Shown: positions 56,611 through 64,000 of the stretch, one piece after another
Layout of the letters: each line of letters starts with the position of its first letter
Numbering within the stretch: position 1 is the stretch's first letter
Notes under the pieces: model-generated
The model's input: the letters and a program-made list of their open reading frames with translations, nothing else
The model's database searches: none
Told to the model about the DNA's origin: nothing
Translations under genes and position numbers: made by a program
Assembly (NCBI GenBank): GCA_947467345.1
Contig: CANIHD010000008.1
Span: 1 to 64,000, forward strand
From: Alphaproteobacteria bacterium
GTDB lineage: Bacteria > Pseudomonadota > Alphaproteobacteria > Micropepsales > Micropepsaceae
DNA length: 64,000 nt
Direction of reading: 5' to 3'

Positions 56611-57500
56611 TGAATCAAAAAACGCCTTCTCCCAAAGCACCTGTTGCAGTGTCGTTCGAATTTTTCCCGCCCAAATCGGCGGAGGCGGAAACGCAGCTCT
56701 GGAACGCGATTCATCGGCTGGCGCCGCTGTCGCCATCTTTCGTGTCGGTTACGTACGGCGCGGGCGGATCGACGCGCGACCGCACCCATTCAACGGTGAA
56801 GCGTCTGGTCGATGAAACGAATTTGACGCCGGCGGCGCATCTGACCTGCGTGGGCGCCACGCGCGATGAAGTCCGCAGCGTCATCCGCGATTATTGGAGC
56901 GCGGGCGTGCGCCACATCGTTGCGTTGCGCGGCGACATGCCCGTGGCGGGCGAGCCTTATCGCGCGCATCCGGATGGGTTCCAAACCACCGCCGAATTGG
57001 TGGAAGCGATCCGCGCCATCGCGCCGTTTGAGGTCAGTGTTTCCGCGTATCCTGAGAAACACCCCGACACGCCGACGTTGGAGCGCGATGTCAGCCTCTT
57101 GAAGGAAAAGTCAGATGCCGGCGCCTCGCGCGCGATTACGCAATTTGCCTTCGACACCGACGCGCTGGTCCGCTTTCGCGATGTCGCGGCGAAATCCGGC
57201 GTCACGATTCCGATTGTGCCGGGCTTGATGCCGACAACGAATTTCAAAGGTGTACAGCGCATGTCGTTGCGCTGCGGCGCTTCTGTGCCGAAATGGCTGG
57301 CCGATCTTTACGAGGGCCTCGAAGACGATCTCGAAAGCCGCAAATTGGTGGCCGCCATGGTTCTCGCCGAACAGGTAGAACGCCTGCGCGCCGAAGGCTT
57401 CGCACAATTTCATTTTTACACGCTCAACCAGGCGGAACTGACCTTCGCCGTCTGCAATAGGCTCGGGATCAAACCCGCGCGGAAACCGGTGTCCGTATGA
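56610..57500 (+). CDS. metF: Methylenetetrahydrofolate reductase
   Basis: [20 protein letters not shown]...[20 protein letters not shown]...[16 protein letters not shown] overlap with the upstream gene. Confidence 0.95.
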   Translation: MNQKTPSPKAPVAVSFEFFPPKSAEAETQLWNAIHRLAPLSPSFVSVTYGAGGSTRDRTHSTVKRLVDETNLTPAAHLTCVGATRDEVRSVIRDYWSAGVRHIVALRGDMPVAGEPYRAHPDGFQTTAELVEAIRAIAPFEVSVSAYPEKHPDTPTLERDVSLLKEKSDAGASRAITQFAFDTDALVRFRDVAAKSGVTIPIVPGLMPTTNFKGVQRMSLRCGASVPKWLADLYEGLEDDLESRKLVAAMVLAEQVERLRAEGFAQFHFYTLNQAELTFAVCNRLGIKPARKPVSV

Positions 57501-60500
57501 ATCGCACCCAACGTTTGGAATGGCTGAAGAAGACCGCGCAGGAACGCATCCTGGTGCTCGATGGCTCTTGGGGCGTGATGATCCAAGGCTATGGGCTGCA
57601 GGAAAAGGATTTCCGCGGCGCCTGCTTCCACGACCATGGCCAAGATTTGAAAGGCAATAACGATCTTCTGGTCATGACGCGGCCGGATATCATCCGCGAG
57701 ATTGGCCGCGCCTATCTCGATGCCGGCGCAGACATCATCGAAACCAACAGCTTCAATTCCAATTCCGTCAGCCAGGGCGACTACGCACTGGAATCGCAAG
57801 TCTGGGAGCTGAACGAAACGGCGGCGCGTGTCGCGCGCGAGGTCTGTGATGAATTCTCTACTCCGGATCGCCCACGCCTCGTTGCAGGCGTGCTTGGCCC
57901 CACGACGCGGACGGCCTCTCTGTCGCCCGACGTGAACGATCCCGCGTTTCGCGCGGTCACTTACGACCAATTGCGCGAAACCTATCGCGACTCGACGTTG
58001 GCCCTGATGAAGGGCGGCGCCGACATTATTATGATCGAGACCGCATTCGACACGCTCAACGCCAAGGCCGCGCTCTACGCCATCGAGGAAGCCTTTGATC
58101 AGGCCGGCGAAAGATTGCCGATCTGGGTGTCGGGCACGATCACCGATCTTTCAGGCCGCACGCTTACCGGGCAAACAGTGGAAGCGTTCTGGCATTCGGT
58201 GCGCCACGCCAGCCCGTTCGCCATTGGTCTGAATTGCGCGCTGGGCGCTAAAGAGCTGCGTGCCTATATCGCGGATCTCGCCGGTGAGGCCGACACGCTG
58301 GTCAGCGTACATCCCAATGCTGGTCTTCCCAATGCGTTCGGCGGCTATGACGACTCGCCGGAATCAATGGCGGCTCAAATTGGGGAATTCGCGCGCGACG
58401 GGATCGTGAACCTCGTCGGCGGCTGCTGCGGCACGACGCCGGACCATATCCGCGCCATTGTAGAAGCGGTGCGCGGCGTGAAGCCGCGCAAAGTGCCGGA
58501 GAAGCCGCGCTATCTGCATCTCTCGGGTCTGGAGCCATTCACCCTCACGCCCGAAATGAATTTCGTGAATATCGGCGAGCGCACCAACATCACCGGCTCG
58601 GCGAAATTCCGGAAATTGATTGCGGCGTCTGACTATGAAGCGGCGCTGGATGTGGCGCGTCAGCAGGTCGTCAGCGGCGCGCAAATTATCGATATCAACA
58701 TGGACGAGGGGCTTCTCGATTCCGAAGCCGCCATGGTGCGTTTCGTCAATCTCGTCGCGGGCGAGCCCGATATCGCGCGCGTGCCGCTGATGATCGACTC
58801 CTCGAAATGGAGCGTGATCGAAGCAGGCCTGAAATGCGTGCAGGGCAAGCCCATCGTCAATTCCATCAGCCTCAAGGAAGGCGAGGAAGCCTTTATCGCG
58901 CAGGCCCAGAAGGTGCGCCGCTACGGCGCGGCGGTTGTCGTCATGGCCTTCGACGAAAAAGGCCAGGCGGATACGGCGGAGCGCAAATTCGAGATCTCGC
59001 GGCGCGCCTACAATATTCTGGTCGATAAAGTCGGCTTCCCGCCCGAAGACATCATCTTCGATCCGAATATTTTCGCGGTCGCGACCGGCATTGAAGAGCA
59101 CAATGATTATGGCCGCGCCTTCATTGATGCGGTGGTTCGTATTCGCCAAGGCCTGCCCCACACGCATATCTCGGGCGGCGTTTCCAATTTCTCCTTCTCG
59201 TTCCGGGGCAATGAGCCGGTGCGCGAAGCCATGCACTCGATCTTTCTCTATCACGCCATCAAGTCCGGAATGGACATGGGGATCGTCAATGCCGGCGCGC
59301 TGCCGGTCTATGAAGACATCCCGACCGAATTGCGCGACGCGATTGAAGACGTGCTGTTCAACCGTCGTCCCGAAGCCACGGAAAACCTGCTTGGCTTGGC
59401 GCAGAAATATCGCAAGGGCGCGGCGGTGGCCGAGGAAGTCGTTTCGGCCTGGCGGTCATTGCCGGTCGGCGAGCGCCTGACCTACGCACTCGTGCATGGC
59501 ATTGCGGATTTCGTGCTCGATGACGTTGAAGAGGCCCGGCAGATTGCCGTGCGTCCGCTCGACGTCATCGAAGGGCCTTTGATGTCCGGAATGAACGTGG
59601 TCGGCGATCTCTTCGGCGCCGGCAAAATGTTCTTGCCGCAGGTCGTGAAATCGGCACGCGTGATGAAGAAAGCCGTGGGCCACCTCATTCCGTTCATGGA
59701 AGCGGAAAAGGAAGCCGGCGGACGGCGCGAAGCTGCGGGGCGGGTGCTGATGGCCACCGTCAAAGGCGACGTGCACGACATTGGAAAAAACATCGTGGGC
59801 GTCGTGCTTCAGTGCAACGGCTACGAAGTCGAAGACATGGGCGTCATGGTGCCGGCGCAGAAAATTCTGGACCGTGCCCGCGAGATCAAAGCCGATGTGA
59901 TTGGACTGTCTGGCCTCATCACGCCGTCTTTGGACGAGATGGTGCATGTCGCGGCCGAGATGGAGCGTCAGGGCTTTGTGATTCCGCTGTTGATCGGCGG
60001 CGCTACAACCAGCCGCGTACACACGGCTGTAAAAATTCACCCAAGCTATCGCGCTGGCCAGACGATATATGTCACTGACGCATCGCGCGCGGTCGGTGTA
60101 GTGTCGAATCTGCTGAGCAATGAATTGCGGCCGCCCTATATTGCCTCGATACAGGAAGAATATAAGCGTCTCGCCGAGGCGCATGCGGCCAAGACAGGGC
60201 CTTCGCGCCGTCTCTCGCTGACACAAGCGCGCGCCAACAAATTCGCGCCTGATTGGAAAGTCTATACGCCGCCGAAGCCAACCTTCCTCGGCGTGCGCAG
60301 CTTCGAGGCTTACGACATTGCGGAGCTGGTTCCCTATATCGATTGGATGCCCTTCTTCCATGCCTGGGAAATGAAGGGGAAATTCCCCGATATTTTGACG
60401 GACCCCATTGCCGGTGAAGTGGCGAGTTCGCTCTACCGCGATGCGCAGGCGATGCTGAAACGCATTGTCGACGAGAAATGGCTGACAGCGCGCGCTTCTT

Positions 60501-61201
60501 ACGGATTCTGGCCGGCCAATGCCGACGGCGATGACATCACCGTCTTCACCGACGAGACCCGCGGCAAGGTTTTGGCGAATCTCCAAACCATTCGCCAGCA
60601 GGTCGCGCGCGGGTCCGACATGCCGAATTTGGCGCTGGCCGATTTTATCGCGCCTAAAGGCGGGGCGGACTATGTCGGCGGTTTTGTGGTCACCACCGGC
60701 ATTGGCGAGGAACCCATTGCGGCCAAGTACAGGGCCGACAAAGACGATTACAACGCCATTCTCCTCAGCGCGTTGGCAGATCGTTTGGCCGAAGCGTTTG
60801 CCGAGCGCCTGCACCAGCGCGTGCGCAAAGAGTTCTGGGGCTATGCGCCGGACGAGGCGATGACCAATGAGCAATTGATCGCCGAAGCCTATAACGGCAT
60901 TCGCCCCGCGCCGGGCTATCCGGCTCAGCCGGACCATACCGAGAAGGGCACGCTCTTCCAGATGTTGGATGCGGAGCGCGCTATTGGCGTGAAGCTAACC
61001 GAGAATTTCGCCATGTGGCCGGGTTCGTCGGTGTCCGGCTTCTATTTCAGCCATCCCGAGTCACGTTATTTCGGCGTCGGGAAAATCGAGCGCGATCAGG
61101 TCGAGGATTATGCGCGGCGTAAAGGCTGGACGATGGATGTCGCGGAACGCTGGCTGTCGCCGCTGCTCAATTATGATCCGCGGAAGGACGCGGCGGCGTA
61201 A
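57497..61201 (+). CDS. metH: Cobalamin-dependent methionine synthase
   Basis: B12-binding motif [24 protein letters not shown]; homocysteine-, pterin- and AdoMet-activation domains; 1234 aa. Confidence 0.97.
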   Translation: MNRTQRLEWLKKTAQERILVLDGSWGVMIQGYGLQEKDFRGACFHDHGQDLKGNNDLLVMTRPDIIREIGRAYLDAGADIIETNSFNSNSVSQGDYALESQVWELNETAARVAREVCDEFSTPDRPRLVAGVLGPTTRTASLSPDVNDPAFRAVTYDQLRETYRDSTLALMKGGADIIMIETAFDTLNAKAALYAIEEAFDQAGERLPIWVSGTITDLSGRTLTGQTVEAFWHSVRHASPFAIGLNCALGAKELRAYIADLAGEADTLVSVHPNAGLPNAFGGYDDSPESMAAQIGEFARDGIVNLVGGCCGTTPDHIRAIVEAVRGVKPRKVPEKPRYLHLSGLEPFTLTPEMNFVNIGERTNITGSAKFRKLIAASDYEAALDVARQQVVSGAQIIDINMDEGLLDSEAAMVRFVNLVAGEPDIARVPLMIDSSKWSVIEAGLKCVQGKPIVNSISLKEGEEAFIAQAQKVRRYGAAVVVMAFDEKGQADTAERKFEISRRAYNILVDKVGFPPEDIIFDPNIFAVATGIEEHNDYGRAFIDAVVRIRQGLPHTHISGGVSNFSFSFRGNEPVREAMHSIFLYHAIKSGMDMGIVNAGALPVYEDIPTELRDAIEDVLFNRRPEATENLLGLAQKYRKGAAVAEEVVSAWRSLPVGERLTYALVHGIADFVLDDVEEARQIAVRPLDVIEGPLMSGMNVVGDLFGAGKMFLPQVVKSARVMKKAVGHLIPFMEAEKEAGGRREAAGRVLMATVKGDVHDIGKNIVGVVLQCNGYEVEDMGVMVPAQKILDRAREIKADVIGLSGLITPSLDEMVHVAAEMERQGFVIPLLIGGATTSRVHTAVKIHPSYRAGQTIYVTDASRAVGVVSNLLSNELRPPYIASIQEEYKRLAEAHAAKTGPSRRLSLTQARANKFAPDWKVYTPPKPTFLGVRSFEAYDIAELVPYIDWMPFFHAWEMKGKFPDILTDPIAGEVASSLYRDAQAMLKRIVDEKWLTARASYGFWPANADGDDITVFTDETRGKVLANLQTIRQQVARGSDMPNLALADFIAPKGGADYVGGFVVTTGIGEEPIAAKYRADKDDYNAILLSALADRLAEAFAERLHQRVRKEFWGYAPDEAMTNEQLIAEAYNGIRPAPGYPAQPDHTEKGTLFQMLDAERAIGVKLTENFAMWPGSSVSGFYFSHPESRYFGVGKIERDQVEDYARRKGWTMDVAERWLSPLLNYDPRKDAAA

Positions 61202-61213
61202 GCTGAGTTAGAC

Positions 61214-61810
61214 TTACGGCGCCCAGGCGCGCCACGCCGGCCACTGTTCGATCGCGTGCGCCCATTCGTCATATCCGGCGGCGATGGGGTGCACGCCGTC
61301 GCCCGCACGCACAGCGGGCAGCCAGGTTTTAGACGCAGATAGCGTCTCGAAAGCGGGGAAAAACGGAACACCCAACTCATGCGTTAATGTGGCAAGATTT
61401 TCCGACAAGGCACGAATGCGCACATTGCGCCAATCTTCGCCGATGGGCGGCGGACCGATCATGAGCGTCGGCCGATAAGAGTTCGCTTCGCTGAGGATGT
61501 CACGCGCCTGCGCGATTGCCTTCTCCGGCGTGAAGATAAGTTGGCCATTCACATCTTTGGTGTCGTTGACGCCGAACGCAAAGACGAGACGGCAATCGGC
61601 GCCTTGCACGTCGCGCGCTTCCACCTCGCGGCGCCAACGCGCGAGAACGGCGGCGCTGGAATTGGCACGAATACCGAGATTGTAGCTGGTGATGTCGTGG
61701 CCGCGCGTTCGTGCGGTTTTGCAAATGCGTCCGGCCCAGCCGAGATATTCAGGGTCGCCGGTTCCGGCGACGAGACTGTCGCCGATAAAACAGACACGAA
61801 AACTGGTCAT
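61214..61810 (-). CDS. SGNH/GDSL-family hydrolase
   Basis: VCFIGDSLVAGTGDPEYLGWAGRI; VFAFGVNDT; GDGVHPIAAGYDEWA. Confidence 0.88.
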   Translation of the reverse strand: MTSFRVCFIGDSLVAGTGDPEYLGWAGRICKTARTRGHDITSYNLGIRANSSAAVLARWRREVEARDVQGADCRLVFAFGVNDTKDVNGQLIFTPEKAIAQARDILSEANSYRPTLMIGPPPIGEDWRNVRIRALSENLATLTHELGVPFFPAFETLSASKTWLPAVRAGDGVHPIAAGYDEWAHAIEQWPAWRAWAP

Positions 61811-61849
61811 GGGAAACCCGGGGGTGTTCAGGCTGCAATGGAAAACGGT

Positions 61850-62785
61850 TTAGCGCGATACGCGCTTTCCGTCATCTGCTGCGACGATGCTCTCTGCCGC
61901 CAGAAAGTCACGAATCTCTGTGAAGGCGTGGGCCATTTCAGCCTTCGAAAACCCGCCATGTGCGCCGCCTGGAATCGTCACAAGGCGGTTGCGAATTCGT
62001 GCGCTCTCCAGTGCTTGATGCAAGAGAACGCTATGCGCGTAAGGAACCTCGTCATCTTCATCGCCATGGATGGAGATGACCGGCGGAATACCGGCCCGCA
62101 CATAATGGAGCGGGGAAATGCGCTTCGCGATGTCCTCGCGATCCGGTGCTTCCCCGAGCCACGCGGTAGCGAAAAACCGTGTATTGGCCCCATGCAGTAG
62201 ATCGTTCACATCCGCGATGCCGTACCAATTGATGATAGCCGCGACCATTGCGTCTTTTGGTTCGGGGCAAGAAGAAGCGAGCTTCGCCTCTGCCGGAAGC
62301 ATGGCGGCGGTGAGGGCCAAATGCGCGCCCGCGGACTGGCCCATCAGAACCACCCGGTTGGGGTCGATCCTGTAAGCGCTCGCATTGCGATGGACCCAGC
62401 GCAGTGCGCAAATCGCGTCCTCAACAGAAGCGGGCGCCAAGGCGACGTCCCCCAGCCTGTATTCCACGTTCACGACATTCCAGCCCATTTCGAGGAATGG
62501 GCGAAATTGCAGCGACTCGGCCTCCTTGCTTCCACCGATCCAGCCGCCGCCATGAAAATAAACCAGCGTCGCGTTTGGCGTTGTTGCGTCGCGCTTGCTA
62601 TAGACATCGAGTTTCACTGCGTGACCATCGACCGTTCGATAGGTGACATCCCGCGAGATTTGGAATTCGTCGTAAATCGGCATTGCGTGGTTCGCCAATT
62701 GGATAAGCACCAGCACCACCATGGCATAGACCATAGCGGCGGCGATGTTGTGCCAACACTTCAATTTTGTGATGTGTGCGACCAT
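61850..62785 (-). CDS. Alpha/beta hydrolase (esterase/lipase, HSL-like)
   Basis: VYFHGGGWIGGSK; LMGQSAGAHLALTAAM; SIHGDEDDEVPYAHS. Confidence 0.88.
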   Translation of the reverse strand: MVAHITKLKCWHNIAAAMVYAMVVLVLIQLANHAMPIYDEFQISRDVTYRTVDGHAVKLDVYSKRDATTPNATLVYFHGGGWIGGSKEAESLQFRPFLEMGWNVVNVEYRLGDVALAPASVEDAICALRWVHRNASAYRIDPNRVVLMGQSAGAHLALTAAMLPAEAKLASSCPEPKDAMVAAIINWYGIADVNDLLHGANTRFFATAWLGEAPDREDIAKRISPLHYVRAGIPPVISIHGDEDDEVPYAHSVLLHQALESARIRNRLVTIPGGAHGGFSKAEMAHAFTEIRDFLAAESIVAADDGKRVSR

Positions 62786-62866
62786 CGCTCCGGTTCCAGA
62801 AGAAACGGTAGCAACGCATGATGAAGGCGATGTTGACGGAGACTGTTAAATTCGCGGTCGCGGGTC

Positions 62867-62944
62867 CTAGAGGACGCCTACGACAATGGCTCCAAGGAAC
62901 ATGAAGACCACGCTTACTGTGAGAAGCTGCAACTCCCGAACCAT
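62867..62944 (-). CDS. Candidate small membrane protein (25 aa): MVRELQLLTVSVVFMFLGAIVVGVL
   Basis: ATG with AGAGGTG 5 nt upstream on the minus strand, one hydrophobic segment, TAG stop; too short for the supplied ORF track. Confidence 0.5.
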   Translation of the reverse strand: MVRELQLLTVSVVFMFLGAIVVGVL

Positions 62945-63140
62945 CGGAACACCTCTAGCTTCTTGGCAGTCCTAATCTACGCTTACCGGGACGGGCCGCC
63001 AAAAGGATTCATCGCTGCGATGCACTCGACACGAGCGCCACCAAAAGGTAATTCCCCAATGATTTGAAAGTTCCACACGTTGCGGCCGCAATCATGCATC
63101 CGGAGGGCCGAAAATTATCACGGTAAATTAGGCGTCAATT

Positions 63141-63827
63141 TCACCAGAGGACATCTTTATTCTCGTAATCGAGGTAGCGCCCGTTATCGGCGGTGGTGAG
63201 ATTTGCGATCACTTTGCGCATCGCACCGATGGAAAATTCCGGCGTCAGTCGCGCTTCCGGATTCATGTCAGTTTGCACCGGACCCGGCGCGATCATCACC
63301 ACGATGAAATTATCGTTCTTCCACGCGACCGACAATCCATACATCGAAGAGTTCAATGCGGCTTTCGACGCGCAATAGGCGATCCCGTCGCCGCGATGGC
63401 GCAAATGCGATCCGCGTCCGCTGCTGATGTTGAGAATGATGCGCCGCGTACCGCGCTCCAGATGAGGGCGAAAGTTTTCTGCCATGCGGAAGGGCGCAAT
63501 CACATTGGTGCGCATTACTTTTTCCCAGAGCGCGCTGTTCGCCGGTTCGAAGACGTGCAGATCGCCTTTGATCCCCGCGTTATTGATCAGGATGTCGATC
63601 GCCTCGCCGGACAATTCGCGCGCGAGCGCGGCGATAGAGGCATCGTCGGTCACTTCCAGACTGTGGAGCGTGATTTTGCCGCCAGACGGTGCCGCGAGCG
63701 CCTTCAACGCATCGGCTTTGGCGGGGTTGCGGCAGGCGGCGAAGATGCGTGCGCCTTCGGCTGCATATTGGCGCACAAATTCATACCCGATGCCGCGATT
63801 GGCTCCGGTCACAAGCACAGATGTCAT
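63141..63827 (-). CDS. Short-chain dehydrogenase/reductase
   Basis: MTSVLVTGANRGIGYEFVRQY; NNAG; YCASKAALN. Confidence 0.9.
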   Translation of the reverse strand: MTSVLVTGANRGIGYEFVRQYAAEGARIFAACRNPAKADALKALAAPSGGKITLHSLEVTDDASIAALARELSGEAIDILINNAGIKGDLHVFEPANSALWEKVMRTNVIAPFRMAENFRPHLERGTRRIILNISSGRGSHLRHRGDGIAYCASKAALNSSMYGLSVAWKNDNFIVVMIAPGPVQTDMNPEARLTPEFSIGAMRKVIANLTTADNGRYLDYENKDVLW

Positions 63828-63915
63828 GGCGAAGAGTCGTCCTGGAAATCCCTTGCCAGCTTGACCCAAGGATCGCGCTTCTGTCTATCTGCCCTTGGCT
63901 CTTTAGACCCGACCT

Positions 63916-64000
63916 ATGAAGACCTCCCACCTTTTCATTGCCGCGCTGCTATGCGTTGCCTGGGGCGTAAATGCGGCTGCCGCCAAAGTTGGCGTCACCT
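63916..64000 (+). CDS. Partial CDS with signal peptide (runs off the window)
   Basis: MKTSHLFIAALLCVAWGVNAAAAKVGVT... open to the window end. Confidence 0.45.
   Translation, partial: MKTSHLFIAALLCVAWGVNAAAAKVGVT

Noticed and set aside
59456-60937. 493-aa minus-strand ORF opposite metH
   Set aside because: Lies entirely antisense to a confidently identified metH. Long antisense ORFs are expected in GC-rich coding sequence, and the translation is Arg/His-rich with no recognisable motifs.
1-64000. CRISPR arrays, rRNA operons, complete prophage, toxin-antitoxin or known defence systems
   Set aside because: Looked for regularly spaced direct repeats, rRNA-like segments and hallmark genes (cas, integrase, capsid, restriction enzymes); none were seen.

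Overview
This 64 kb window is high-GC, proteobacterial, and most likely chromosomal from an alphaproteobacterium; the taxon is inferred from gene content and not tested. The left edge holds a mini-IS21-like element that splits a small ORF next to a tRNA-Gly(GCC). PilZ, phosphatase and pilin genes follow. From about 5.5 to 46 kb lies a large catabolic and transport region. It contains two MmgE/PrpD proteins with an Fe3+-type ABC transporter. It also contains a second Fe3+-type ABC cluster with tandem substrate-binding proteins, a bicupin and an EutA-like ASKHA ATPase carrying a very histidine-rich tail, behind two overlapping IclR genes. Further along are hydrolases, an LLM monooxygenase, an SLC13 transporter, a signal-less dihydroxyphthalate-decarboxylase-like protein, a family of three secreted proteins of unknown function, and a Rieske oxygenase with a divergent IclR gene. 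The right third is mostly housekeeping: a 2OG oxygenase / unknown / ELM1 / TSUP operon, ettA, mlaC/mlaA, an ArsR-methyltransferase-metF-metH operon, esterases and an SDR. No CRISPR array, rRNA or complete prophage was seen. The best candidate for an undescribed system is the EutA-like His-rich / ABC / bicupin cluster (about 19.2-30.0 kb), which has no eutB or eutC in the window. Family names come from motif and sequence recognition; no database search was run.
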